A stretch of 64,000 bases of DNA from Candidatus Zhuqueibacterota bacterium (GCA_030950365.1 JAUZRQ010000095.1:1-64000); one strand, 5' to 3'. Positions 53,876-62,887 are shown, counted from the first letter of the stretch. Made by a program: numbers and translations. The notes: generated from the letters alone by a model not told the origin.

Positions 53876-54305
53876 TTTGATCCTCCTGCATCCCGTTGGC
53901 AGACTCGCGCGCCTGCACCAGTGAGTCGATCTTCTCCCAGTACGTGATGTATTCCAGTACCTGCTCCACTTCTTCCTCGGTCAGTTTATCCGCAAAGCCG
54001 GGCATGGCATCGTCGCCCTCACCTTTACCATGCAAGATGTATTCGCGCACCCTGTCCCTCCCTTCTTTGCGAATGGAGTCGCGGATATCGGGCCCATCGG
54101 AAAGCCAGCTCCCCCGGCCGGTTTTGCCGTGGCAACGAGCGCAACCCACATCCGGATCTTTGTAACCGAGATAAATGTACTGTCCCGGATGTTTGATGTC
54201 TTCCGGGGCCGTTGTTTGACTGATGAAGGTCAAAAACAGGATCGTGCCGGGCAAAAACAATAGCAGCGCCAGCAGTTTTTTATGTTTGCTCTGTAATTTT
54301 TTCAT
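53859..54305 (-). CDS. Small membrane-anchored cytochrome c
   Basis: A 148-residue protein with an uncleaved or signal-type N-terminal helix (LLALLLFLPGTILFLTFI), one heme site CARCH and an axial Met in DAMPGF, so a class I cytochrome c in the periplasm. It can carry electrons between membrane complexes. ATG 54305 lies two bases after the stop of the barrel gene at 54308. The C-terminal tail overlaps the peroxiredoxin start, suggesting coupled translation; the two may jointly handle oxidative stress or serve as a reductant pair. Confidence 0.88.
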   Translation of the reverse strand: MKKLQSKHKKLLALLLFLPGTILFLTFISQTTAPEDIKHPGQYIYLGYKDPDVGCARCHGKTGRGSWLSDGPDIRDSIRKEGRDRVREYILHGKGEGDDAMPGFADKLTEEEVEQVLEYITYWEKIDSLVQARESANGMQEDQNAQRR

Positions 54306-54307
54306 GA

Positions 54308-56206
54308 TCAATCCAGTAAAAGCCAGTTGATGCCCAGACGAAACGTTCGCCCGCGGATGGGCTGACGATCGCGCCAGTTCGCCTGTTGATCCAATATATT
54401 GTCAAAATTCAAAAAAATGATGGCATCGCGGAAATGCAGCCGTAAGGCCGCATCCACCTGCCAGAACCCGCCGATGCGGTGCGTCTGTACAGTCGCCGCG
54501 CTGATTTCGGGCTGCGGCGCCACGCGCGGCCCGTAATAGGATGCCCGAAGCATTCCGGCGCCGGGCAAATCCCCGCCAAACAGCGCAAACCGCACCTCGG
54601 CTTCGGTTCGCAGAAAGGTTTGCGGCAAATACCAGAACAGATAACTGTCGATCATATCATGAAACTGGCGCACCAGCCACAGGCGCAGATTGGCCCGCCG
54701 TAGTACCCACCAGCTTAAAAACACCTCGGCCGCGGGATAACGCACGGCCGCGTTGGAAATGCTCATCCGAAACAAGCTATCGGCCACGGCCAGCGTGAAG
54801 ACCTGTGAAAAGCTATAATACGAAAGCGCCGATTGGAATTCAAGCGTTTTTATGCTGCCACCGACTCGCCATTGAAAGCCAGAAAATTGCAGCGGCTGCA
54901 GGTCAAAATTGGTATCCAGGACGCCCGGGATGTGGTTGGCGTACTCCCCCACTTCCGGGAAAATCGTTCTTCGCTGCAAAGATAGAACCGACAAAACTGA
55001 TGGCCGCAACTGCAACACTAGCTCGGCTCCTGCATTGGTAGCCGCGCCAAAGCGAGAACGATACATCGATTCGACCTGCCCCTGCAAACGCCAACGAGCA
55101 TGCAGAAGCCATCGTCCGGTCAGGCGAAGACGCCCATCTTGCTGCCTGTTTTCCCGGATGCTGCTGGAATCGAAATCAATCGTTTGCCAGCGCGCGTCAA
55201 TCCTGGCCTGCCAGGCTTTTTTCCCAACCCGAGCTTGTGCGCGCACACCCCAAAACTGCCTCCGGTGCTGAAACAGCGAGGACCGGCCGTCATCGCGGAA
55301 CTCCTGCCGCACGTCCCAGTAGAACAATCCCAGCCTCCAAAATTCTACCGGCCGTTCCAGAACCCGATCCTTTAGCGAACCGCGCTTGACCAGATCGATC
55401 TGATGCGAAAGCCGGTATGCCTTTTCCCTGGCCCGGAGGGTGATCGGCCATTCTTCGAAAGCGACCGGCCCCACCACACCACGCTCGGTAACGGTTTTGA
55501 TGAAACGGTGCTGCAATAGCCAGCCGCGCTTTTTCGAAAGATCGTATTCAAACTGGCCATAATACTTCTGCGCATTGAAATCGGCTTCGGTGCCGATGGT
55601 CGTTGGCAAATACGGTTCGGCATTGGCGAACGTGGCCGACCAGCTCGTGCGCAACCGCTGGCTCAGCGGACGCCGGAACCGCACCCGCAGAGCATCGCTG
55701 CCGAAGGGGCCATCCACGTATTCGAAATAGGTCCAGGTGGTGTTGACCGGTCGGGCATCGGAATAAAATTGCAGCCGAGCATGCAAGGGATCGACCACGA
55801 TCCAGTCCGCGAAGGTTTCAGGCAGGACCGTTAAATTAATTTGTCCATAGATGCCCTCAGGCCATGAAATATGGTCAAAATCCAGGCGGGTCAAACGCGA
55901 CGGCAGGCCGGCCAATGCCAGATAGGTCGGATATCCCATATCACCCAGCTTGATTTTCTGCTGCCCTGGCCAGTTCTCGAACAGTTCGGCCAATTCCTCA
56001 AAAAAATAGCGATCTTGTTCGGCAAAGGAAACGACACGGCTAAACGGCGGTGTAAGCGATAGCGACGGTGCGGTTGAGGATACCCGCTCATAAGCCACGG
56101 CAGCCGAATCAGTGGAAGTCGTATGACTGGAATCGGCGGGTGGCGCCTGCCGGGCCAACGTCCAGCAGGGCAGCGCCCATACCAAAAGCAGGATCAGCCT
56201 TCGCAT
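54308..56206 (-). CDS. TonB-receptor-like outer-membrane protein with a degenerate plug
   Basis: A 632-residue protein with a signal peptide (LILLLVWALPCWTLA). Residues about 65-160 look like a TonB plug: ELAELFENWPGQQ and GDMGYPTYLALAGLPSRLTRLDFD correspond to the plug's helix, Arg-Gly-Leu strand and DG-loop, and LPETFADWIVVDP to the closing strand. The remainder is a long beta-barrel ending FRLGINWLLLD. No TonB box is obvious. The gene overlaps the ECF transporter gene by 13 bases, so it probably admits the same substrate through the outer membrane. Function is an inference. Confidence 0.72.
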   Translation of the reverse strand: MRRLILLLVWALPCWTLARQAPPADSSHTTSTDSAAVAYERVSSTAPSLSLTPPFSRVVSFAEQDRYFFEELAELFENWPGQQKIKLGDMGYPTYLALAGLPSRLTRLDFDHISWPEGIYGQINLTVLPETFADWIVVDPLHARLQFYSDARPVNTTWTYFEYVDGPFGSDALRVRFRRPLSQRLRTSWSATFANAEPYLPTTIGTEADFNAQKYYGQFEYDLSKKRGWLLQHRFIKTVTERGVVGPVAFEEWPITLRAREKAYRLSHQIDLVKRGSLKDRVLERPVEFWRLGLFYWDVRQEFRDDGRSSLFQHRRQFWGVRAQARVGKKAWQARIDARWQTIDFDSSSIRENRQQDGRLRLTGRWLLHARWRLQGQVESMYRSRFGAATNAGAELVLQLRPSVLSVLSLQRRTIFPEVGEYANHIPGVLDTNFDLQPLQFSGFQWRVGGSIKTLEFQSALSYYSFSQVFTLAVADSLFRMSISNAAVRYPAAEVFLSWWVLRRANLRLWLVRQFHDMIDSYLFWYLPQTFLRTEAEVRFALFGGDLPGAGMLRASYYGPRVAPQPEISAATVQTHRIGGFWQVDAALRLHFRDAIIFLNFDNILDQQANWRDRQPIRGRTFRLGINWLLLD

Positions 56207-56790
56207 GTCGGTGTCGGCTCAATTCGTTGAGATTGGGTAGGTTCCAGTTGCAAATCAATCCGGTCTTTGAGGGTCTGGATTAGAATGGGGACGATCACAG
56301 CAAAAATGACGGCATTAGCGACGATGTGCGTGGCATAAAACATCCCCCCGATGCTCAACAGTCCCAGAAAACCGGGCCATGAAAACCCCATGGCCAGGGC
56401 CGTACCCAACGTGGTCAGCAGATCGAATTGGATACTGAATAGCGCACCCAGAGCCCCTAAAAGCGCATGTTTTGAAATAGCAGGCCTTTTCCCCTGCCCG
56501 GCAAAAAAACGCGATAACAACCCGCCTACGACGCCAGGAAGCGCCATTCCAAGCACCTGAAAAGCCAGAACCGGCAAAGCAGCGGGCCCGAATGGGTTGA
56601 ATGCCGAAAATAGTCCCTCGGCCAGCACGGCGATCACCAGCCCGTATTTCCAGCCCAGCAACACCCCGGAAATAAAAATCAGCGCGGTCATCAATTCCAC
56701 ATTGGGGATGGAAGCCAGAACATAATTGAGGCTAACGGCCAGGGCGATCAGCGCTCCGGAAAGGGTCATTTTTCGGGTGGTGGGATTCAT
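56194..56790 (-). CDS. ECF transporter S component, vitamin-type
   Basis: A 198-residue inner-membrane protein with about six helices, including MTLSGALIALAVSLNYVLASIPNVELMTALIFISG and GLFSAFNPFGPAALPVLAFQ. These resemble substrate-binding S subunits of energy-coupling-factor importers. No EcfT or EcfA gene lies in the window, so it would share a general module elsewhere. It is 15 bases after the desulfurase gene and overlaps the outer-membrane receptor gene. Candidates are thiamin-, biotin- or queuosine-type substrates; none is proven. Confidence 0.78.
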   Translation of the reverse strand: MNPTTRKMTLSGALIALAVSLNYVLASIPNVELMTALIFISGVLLGWKYGLVIAVLAEGLFSAFNPFGPAALPVLAFQVLGMALPGVVGGLLSRFFAGQGKRPAISKHALLGALGALFSIQFDLLTTLGTALAMGFSWPGFLGLLSIGGMFYATHIVANAVIFAVIVPILIQTLKDRIDLQLEPTQSQRIEPTPTCEG

Positions 56791-56805
56791 CCTTGATGCC
56801 CGTCC

Positions 56806-57954
56806 TCAGCTCCGTCCAGCTTTGATTTTATTCTGCGTTAGCTTTTTCAAGGCCGCAATCAGGTGTTCCACTTCTTCGCGGGTGGTGTAACGCCCCAGGC
56901 TGATGCGGATGGCCGATTGTTGAACCGACCGGGGCAGGCGCATGGCCTGCAGCACATGTGACGGCTCGACTTTTCCGGAACTGCACGCAGAGCCGTTGGA
57001 TACGGCTATGCCTTCGAGATCCAGTCCCATGACCAGCGCCATGTTTTCGAGGCCGGGAAACGAGAGATTCAACACCCCGGGATAGCGCTGTTCCGGATGC
57101 CCATTGAGCACGGCTTCGGGAATCTCTTCTCGCAAGCGCTCAAGTAGCCAATCGGCCAACGCTTGAATGTGCTGCCAGTCCTGCTCCCGGCGGCGTTCGT
57201 AGATTTCCACGGCCTTGGCCAGCCCGACAATGCCCGGTAAATTCTCTGTTCCCGGTCGTAGTGCGAATTCCTGGCTTCCGCCGATCAGCACCGATTGCAA
57301 GGGCACACCGCGCCGCACATACAACGCACCGACGCCTTTGGGGCCATAAATTTTGTGCGCCGCCAGCGATAGCATAGAAACCGGCACCTCGCGCACGTCG
57401 ATCTTCAGTTTGGCAAAGGCCTGAACTGCATCTGTATGAAACGGAATACCGTGCTTTTTGGCTATTTCTGCAAGCGCCTTGATCGGATTGATCGTGCCAA
57501 CTTCGTTGTTGACGTACATGATGGATATCAGCCGCGTATCTGGCTGGATGGCCTTCTCCAGCTCCTCGGGATGCACCATTCCGAACGCATCCACGCGCAG
57601 GAAAGTGACGCGCCAGCCCTTTTTTTGCAAATATTCGCAGGTGCGCCGCACCGACGGATGCTCAATCGATGAGGTAATGAGATGACCGGGGGCATCGGAG
57701 CGGAAAACCGTGCCGAGGAGAGCCAGGTTGTTGGCTTCAGTACCGCCACCGGTGAAAACGATTTCTCGTGGCTCGGCATTCAGCGCACGTGCGAGAATGC
57801 CACGTGCATGATCCAGTTCCTTTTTGGCCTCCAGACCAAACCGGTGGATCGAAGAGGCATTGCCGAATTGCTGCCGGAAATACGGCAGCATGACCTCCAC
57901 GACTTCAGGCTCGACCGGCGTGGTAGCCGCATAATCCAGATAGATGCGTTTCAT
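56806..57954 (-). CDS. Cysteine desulfurase (IscS/NifS type)
   Basis: A 382-residue PLP enzyme that takes sulfur from cysteine and passes it as persulfide. The PLP lysine is K201 in SLAAHKIYGPKG, with H99 and D175 in the cofactor site. The persulfide Cys324 is in SNGSACSSGK on the flexible loop of group I enzymes. Its ATG is three bases after the stop of the paralogous gene at 57958, within a TGAGGAATG junction. It may feed Fe-S cluster assembly or the short ThiI encoded at 25094. Confidence 0.93.
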   Translation of the reverse strand: MKRIYLDYAATTPVEPEVVEVMLPYFRQQFGNASSIHRFGLEAKKELDHARGILARALNAEPREIVFTGGGTEANNLALLGTVFRSDAPGHLITSSIEHPSVRRTCEYLQKKGWRVTFLRVDAFGMVHPEELEKAIQPDTRLISIMYVNNEVGTINPIKALAEIAKKHGIPFHTDAVQAFAKLKIDVREVPVSMLSLAAHKIYGPKGVGALYVRRGVPLQSVLIGGSQEFALRPGTENLPGIVGLAKAVEIYERRREQDWQHIQALADWLLERLREEIPEAVLNGHPEQRYPGVLNLSFPGLENMALVMGLDLEGIAVSNGSACSSGKVEPSHVLQAMRLPRSVQQSAIRISLGRYTTREEVEHLIAALKKLTQNKIKAGRS

Positions 57955-57957
57955 TCC

Positions 57958-59361
57958 TCAAACCACGAAATTAAAAAAATCGCGAAAATCGATATCAAAA
58001 CCTCTCGGCCAGTAATCGCCATGCTCGGGATCCTTGATGTATTCGCCGCTGTAGTCTCCCCGGGCAATTTTGGCTATGGCCTCCAGAAAGTAATCCACTT
58101 CATCAAGGGTATTGTAAATACCAAAACTGGCACGCACGGCACCGGGCAACTCGACATCTTCGTTATTTCGAATTTTTTCACGCAGATTTCGAGCTTCTTC
58201 TTCCGAGTACTTCAGCAGGTATTTCAAATACGGGTGCGCGCAGAAACAGCCATTGCGCACCGCAATGCCGAATTCGCAGCTCAAAATGGCGGCAGTCTTA
58301 CTATGGTGCATGCCTTTCAAATTAAACACGATGACGCCGACGCGCAAATTTTTGTCATAAAAATGCGGACCCACCAGCTCGATTTCGGGGATCGCTGTCA
58401 GCCCATCCAGCAGCCGGGCTGCCAATCGGGCCTCATGCTCGGCCACCGCCTCCATGCCGATCTTTTGCAGGGTATTCGCAGCAAGAGACAGCGCCACCAC
58501 GCCCACGACATTCGGCGAGCCCGCCTCTTCCTTGTCCGGCGGTTCCTTCCACAGCACCTCATCCTCGGCGACAAACTTCACGGCGCCACCACCGACGTAA
58601 TCAGGAGCGCCCAGTTCGAAAATATCCGGCCAGCCAACGATGGCGCCCGCTCCGAACGGTGCATACATCTTGTGCGCCGACAGCACCAGGTAGTCGATCG
58701 CTTCTTCATCGCCACGGCGCCCCATGTGAATCTGCCGATGTGGTGCCAGTTGCGCCGCATCGACCATGATTTCGGCGCCGTACCGGTGCGTCACTTTCGC
58801 CAGCTCATAAATGGGATTGATCAGCCCGGTCACATTCGACGCGCCGGTAATGGCCACCAGCTTGCAGCGGCCCTGATTTTCTTTCAGGGCCTGCTCCAAA
58901 ACCTCCGGCCGAATGGGCGATTTTTCATCGGATTTGATGCGAACAATTTCGGCCTTGCCGCGCCACGGCAGGTCATTGGCGTGATGCTCCATAATCGTCG
59001 TGATCAGTACATCGCCTTGTTGAAACGGGTACCGATTAGCCAATTTATTGATCGCATCCGTAGTATGGCGGCCGAAAATCACCACGCGTTCGGATGCATC
59101 GGCGCCCAGGAAATCGCACAGCACCTCGCGGCTTTTCTCGTAGGCCCATGTCGAAAGCTGGCTTTTAAATCCGGCGCCGCGATGGATGCTGGAATACCAT
59201 TGCATGAATTTTTGCACCCCCTGCCATACCGGCTCCAATACCGGAGTGCTCGCCGCATTGTCGAAGTTGATGTATCGCCGGTAGGTACCATCCAAAAGCG
59301 GTACTTCCAGGTCCTGCCCCACGCTTCGGATATGCTCCAAATTCATCGATAGAATCCCCAT
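57958..59361 (-). CDS. Class-V PLP enzyme, SufS/CsdA-like desulfurase
   Basis: About 467 residues. YINFDNAASTPVLEPV near the start, PLP lysine in LSAHKMYAPFGAG, and a Cys motif RNGCFCAHPYLKYLL near residue 405 show an aminotransferase class V enzyme related to group II desulfurases. An insert and long C-terminal tail (GEYIKDPEHGDYWPRGFDIDF) differ from ordinary SufS. Starts at ATG 59361 or 59346 both precede the conserved region; the longer frame back to 59481 has no ribosome site. It is the first gene of the six-gene unit. It may be a cysteine or selenocysteine lyase or another sulfur-releasing enzyme. Confidence 0.85.
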   Translation of the reverse strand: MGILSMNLEHIRSVGQDLEVPLLDGTYRRYINFDNAASTPVLEPVWQGVQKFMQWYSSIHRGAGFKSQLSTWAYEKSREVLCDFLGADASERVVIFGRHTTDAINKLANRYPFQQGDVLITTIMEHHANDLPWRGKAEIVRIKSDEKSPIRPEVLEQALKENQGRCKLVAITGASNVTGLINPIYELAKVTHRYGAEIMVDAAQLAPHRQIHMGRRGDEEAIDYLVLSAHKMYAPFGAGAIVGWPDIFELGAPDYVGGGAVKFVAEDEVLWKEPPDKEEAGSPNVVGVVALSLAANTLQKIGMEAVAEHEARLAARLLDGLTAIPEIELVGPHFYDKNLRVGVIVFNLKGMHHSKTAAILSCEFGIAVRNGCFCAHPYLKYLLKYSEEEARNLREKIRNNEDVELPGAVRASFGIYNTLDEVDYFLEAIAKIARGDYSGEYIKDPEHGDYWPRGFDIDFRDFFNFVV

Positions 59362-59623
59362 ATTATCTACGTTCAGAAAACTATCCAACAACGCCCCATC
59401 CTGTGCATCCGCGCTGCATGTTCGTCCGTCAGCTAGCGAATTGTAAAATTTAATATAATGCCTGCGCTTTCCAAGGTGCAAGGGATTTTTCCTGAATGCG
59501 CATAATGAGGAGGGATGTCTTTATTTTGAGAGGGGAACAGGGCAGGTAGCCGCTTTATGTTACGCAAAAGAGAAAAGAGCCATATGCAAAACTGCTATAC
59601 GGCGGGGTCTGATCTAAAAAAAA

Positions 59624-59662
59624 CCGAAGGCGATTCATCCTGGTTTTGTGAACCGCCTTCGG
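59624..59662 (-). terminator. Terminator of the GWxTD gene
   Basis: CCGAAGGCG and CGCCTTCGG with an inner TTCA/TGAA stem, 20 bases after the stop at 59682, running into eight T on the minus strand. Confidence 0.9.
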
Positions 59663-59681
59663 CTTTAACTAAACTCGTTTA

Positions 59682-60986
59682 CTATTTTGCTTGAATCCCG
59701 GCCTCGGTATAGAGCTGATAATTGCCAAACCCGCGGTTATCGATAAACACGAATTTGCGTCTGGGATTGAGGTATTGCCAGACTTCATAGGGCTTGTTCA
59801 TGCCCCCGGCCAGGTAGCGCTCGATGGAATCCGGCGGACCGTATTTGATATAGATTTTGCCCTGGTCGGTCTCCCAGCCTTTTTTCTCGGGCGTGCGAAA
59901 TTTCTTGTTGGCATACGACACCCGGCGGTAGAATTCAATCATCAACTCGTTCAGTTCGGTGTCCGGGGTCGGGTCCTTGCTTTTCCAGAACGACAGGATG
60001 CCGGCACGGCGATATTGTTCCGGCAATTTGCGCAGACTGGCAATTTCCTGCTCGTTGGCAATCAGCTCGAGCTGATCGATGAGTTCCATCGAAGTGTAAT
60101 CGCCAAAGGAGAGAAAATCCCAGCCGACCACGAATTCCTTTTGCACGCGCGCCACTTCATCCGGGCGGTGCATATCCTGCACCTCGATTTCCATCACGTA
60201 GCGCCCGCTCTCCAGGTCGGCCACCGGGATGATCACGCTGTGCACACAGCTATTGGCCAGCTTGCGGGTGCGTTTTTGCACCTGCTTTTTGAGCTGGCCA
60301 TCCAGCGTCAAAATGCGGTAGGTGACCAGGAGCGTGCCCGGCCCTTCACTGTCTTCCTGCTGCACGCCGTAAATTTCATAATACAGATAAATGCTGGTTG
60401 CCAGATAGCCGTATGCACGCGACACATTCGGTTCCACAAACCGGCCGTTTTTCACAAACGGATTTTCGCTATCCTCACACATGACGATTTTGCGCGCAAA
60501 TTCGATATCGGAAACGGCCAGTGCGTCTCCGGAAAAATCCCGCAGGGTCACGGGCAGTTCCTGCGTGACTGAGCGCCGCGTTTCCTGATCCGTCATGGTG
60601 AGCACCACCTCATAATCACCGGCAGGCAGAATAAACCCCTGCACGGTGATGCGATATTCGTTGCCGGCCAGAGTGCGATTGAATTCGTGCACAATCACCG
60701 TATCTACAAAGGTCCGCTGCCTCACCACCTCGCCTTCGGCCTTGATGGTGGCCTCGATTTCATAGCTCGCCCGAAAATAGTTTTCCTGCCGAACGAACGA
60801 TAGATCTTTGAAGCTAATCTGAGTGTACAGTTCCAGATAGCTATGGGAATCATCGCCTTTGAAGCCGACATAATCCGCCGAGAACTTTGGGAACCCGTCA
60901 TGATGCGCCTGGATTTGCGCTCCTGCCCATTGAGCGGTTCCGATGCCGATGAGCAGCCCCAGGATCAGAAGAATAACCTGTTTCAT
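59682..60986 (-). CDS. GWxTD-domain protein, secreted
   Basis: A 434-residue protein. A signal peptide (VILLILGLLIGIGTAQWAGA) precedes beta-sandwich-like strands and a C-terminal domain with KKGWETDQGKIYIKYGPPD, the GWxTD signature. The family is abundant in Calditrichota, KSB1 and relatives, with no established function. I place the start at ATG 60986 where the signal begins. Terminator at 59624 is immediately after. The long intergenic region upstream separates it from the PorQ-like gene. Confidence 0.88.
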   Translation of the reverse strand: MKQVILLILGLLIGIGTAQWAGAQIQAHHDGFPKFSADYVGFKGDDSHSYLELYTQISFKDLSFVRQENYFRASYEIEATIKAEGEVVRQRTFVDTVIVHEFNRTLAGNEYRITVQGFILPAGDYEVVLTMTDQETRRSVTQELPVTLRDFSGDALAVSDIEFARKIVMCEDSENPFVKNGRFVEPNVSRAYGYLATSIYLYYEIYGVQQEDSEGPGTLLVTYRILTLDGQLKKQVQKRTRKLANSCVHSVIIPVADLESGRYVMEIEVQDMHRPDEVARVQKEFVVGWDFLSFGDYTSMELIDQLELIANEQEIASLRKLPEQYRRAGILSFWKSKDPTPDTELNELMIEFYRRVSYANKKFRTPEKKGWETDQGKIYIKYGPPDSIERYLAGGMNKPYEVWQYLNPRRKFVFIDNRGFGNYQLYTEAGIQAK

Positions 60987-61146
60987 GATATCACCACACC
61001 TGAAGTTAGTACCGTAATCCGCAGCCTCTTTTTTAAATTGTATCGGTAGCATGCGAATGGCAATTCAGGAGCGGTGTGGTGTTTTCTGTTAAACTTTTTT
61101 AAAGAACCTTATCGGTTAGACTTTTTGCAAAAATTGTTCACTTTTT

Positions 61147-61175
61147 TTGAAAAAAATGGGAACAAATCACATATC
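61147..61175 (+). promoter_or_regulatory. Possible promoter of the orphan RNA
   Basis: TTGAAA (five of six match) and CATATC (weak) are 17 bases apart and point toward the terminator at 61220. Confidence 0.35.
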
Positions 61176-61181
61176 GCATTT

Positions 61182-61268
61182 GTTTTAACTTACGCCCGGG
61201 ATGAAAATCTCGGGGATACGGCTACCAGTGATTCTGGCGGCGCTCACTGGTAGCCTTTTTTTATTTTA
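61182..61268 (+). ncRNA. Candidate small RNA
   Basis: A plus-strand unit of about 87 bases with no protein gene before it. It has a hairpin CCCGGGAT-GAAA-ATCTCGGG (61195-61214) with a GNRA tetraloop and one wobble pair, then a terminator at 61220-61268. All adjacent protein genes are on the minus strand. I do not recognise it as 6S, tmRNA, RNase P RNA or SRP RNA; the 5' end is a guess from the promoter. Confidence 0.5.
61220..61268 (+). terminator. Strong intrinsic terminator, plus strand, without an upstream gene
   Basis: GGCTACCAGTGA and TCACTGGTAGCC pair perfectly over 12 bases and are followed by seven T and then ATTTTAT. The opposite strand has no T-run after the hairpin, so it acts on the plus strand only. 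Confidence 0.9.
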
Positions 61269-61675
61269 TCCCTCCCTGGCGTTTGCTTCGCTACATTCAT
61301 CCATTCTCACGAATCGAAATTGAAATTTCCCGTAGAACCACCAGGATTGCTGAGCTGTTTCTGCAAATTATCCTGAGAATTCACATCTTCGCCCCTTCCT
61401 TAGCAACCAATTGCCCTCTGCGTTCATCCCATATCCATCCACGATTTCAAAACAGCCAGGTCCATCGGCGACATCTGCCATTGCCACAAACGCATTTCGC
61501 CGGTTCACTCGATACCTTTCCGGTATTGAACGAATCGCCTTTTACCTGAACATTTGCCTGTAGCACTGCGCCAAAGGATCAGCAGGCACGATTGCCTAAT
61601 AGCTTAAACGAATGACTTGAAATCAGCAATGACAAAAGAGAGCTTCATGCGAAGGGGAATTTTAGCAGGCAAGAA

Positions 61676-62602
61676 TTAAAATTCGAAGGTAATCGAAAAA
61701 CGATTCTGAGAGCCCACGACTCCGTATGAGGTAAAGGAATAATCGATTTTATACTTTTGATAAATGATCCCCAGACCGGTTGAAAAACCGGCAAACCGTT
61801 CGTCCGCAAGGCCGACTTTCTGCTCTCTGGCGAGCGAATTGTAGCCGAGGCGGAAAAAGAGATTATCACTTAAGGTAAATTCGCCGCCTGCGGCCACGAG
61901 CCAGTCATCCCCCAGATATTTCAGAATGGCCAGAGACCATTCAAACGGTAGGTGCGCGAGCCGTTTGGAAAAGCCAAACTCCACGCGCGTGGGCAGGGAT
62001 TCTCTGGTTTCAATAAACGCCGTGCGCGCCACTCCGAGGTTAAAAATGCCGGCTGCCATTTTCAAATTATCAAAAATGGTGGATTCAACCAGCACGCCGA
62101 CATCCAACGCGAAGCCATCGGCGACGTAGCTTTCCAGGGCCGACCGGAAATACTTTACTGCTCCGCCTACGCGAATCTGGGAATCCAGTTTTCGCGCATA
62201 GGCAGCCGTAAGAATAAAGCTGTTGGCGGAAAAGGTGCCGTCTTCATTGCCGAATTCATCCAGCCGATCCAGCTTACCGTAATCGCGCAAATACAGCGAA
62301 AAAGCGAGATTGCCCGTTTTGAGGGGATGCAAATAAGCACCAAAGCCGCTCTGGATATCGAGAAAATGATTGACGTAATCAAAAGCGCCCTGCCGTTTGC
62401 TGAGCACGGCTAGCGCCGCCGGATTGGATGAAATGGCATGCAGGTCATTGGTCATGGCAATATAGGCATTGCCCATGGCACCGGCGCGCGCACCAACCAC
62501 GGTGCTGAGAAAAGCAAAGCCCTTCAATTGTGAAAATGCGGGGATGGTCACCGAAAAACAGAAAACAGCAGCAAACCAAGTTGGGAGGATATATCCTTTC
62601 AT
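61676..62602 (-). CDS. PorV/PorQ-family outer-membrane protein
   Basis: A 308-residue protein with a signal peptide and the opening motif VGARAGAMGNAYIAMTNDLHAISSNPAAL, characteristic of PorV and PorQ in type IX secretion. The rest is a beta-barrel of the FadL-like type. PorV shuttles or helps process T9SS cargo, and two cargo-type sorting domains are encoded in this window. ATG 62602 starts directly with MKGYILP and has no ribosome site; it lies 39 bases after tRNA-Thr on the same strand. An in-frame TTG at 62614 is an alternative. Confidence 0.85.
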   Translation of the reverse strand: MKGYILPTWFAAVFCFSVTIPAFSQLKGFAFLSTVVGARAGAMGNAYIAMTNDLHAISSNPAALAVLSKRQGAFDYVNHFLDIQSGFGAYLHPLKTGNLAFSLYLRDYGKLDRLDEFGNEDGTFSANSFILTAAYARKLDSQIRVGGAVKYFRSALESYVADGFALDVGVLVESTIFDNLKMAAGIFNLGVARTAFIETRESLPTRVEFGFSKRLAHLPFEWSLAILKYLGDDWLVAAGGEFTLSDNLFFRLGYNSLAREQKVGLADERFAGFSTGLGIIYQKYKIDYSFTSYGVVGSQNRFSITFEF

Positions 62603-62640
62603 AGAAGATGACAATGGTTAGACGTTAGACAAAAAAGAAA

Positions 62641-62713
62641 AGCCACCTGTCGGACTTGAACCGACGACCTGCTCATTACGAGTGAGCCGCTCTACCAGCT
62701 GAGCTAAGGTGGC
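62641..62713 (-). tRNA. tRNA-Thr (anticodon CGT)
   Basis: A 73-base cloverleaf beginning GCCACCTTAGCTCAG. The anticodon stem GCTCA/TGAGC encloses loop CTCGTAA, and the T arm contains GGTTCAAGTCC. The CCA end is not encoded. T-rich sequence follows. Confidence 0.97.
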
Positions 62714-62730
62714 TTGATGGCATTAAAAAG

Positions 62731-62803
<73 letters not shown>

Positions 62804-62887
62804 GGTTGGTCTCATTTCAAACAAACCTAAATATAAAAATCATAAAGTGAAATGCAAGTATTTTCTAAAGCGATTTTTTCTTATGAT

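Larger units (their letters stand above)
60987..61675. other. Long intergenic region with a candidate small RNA
   Basis: No protein gene is supported in these 689 bases. A plus-strand promoter, GNRA hairpin and terminator lie at 61147-61268; an imperfect inverted repeat (TTGTTC...GAACAA) is at about 61133-61163. From 61269 to 61675 I see nothing. Confidence 0.5.

Noticed and set aside
57682-59352. Very long plus-strand open frame (over 550 codons)
   Set aside because: It is antisense to the two well-identified class-V PLP genes, has no ribosome site and gives His/Gln/Arg-rich sequence typical of a shadow frame.
61269-61675. Plus-strand frame of 88 codons near 61283-61549
   Set aside because: No ribosome site, low-complexity composition and no similarity to a known domain.
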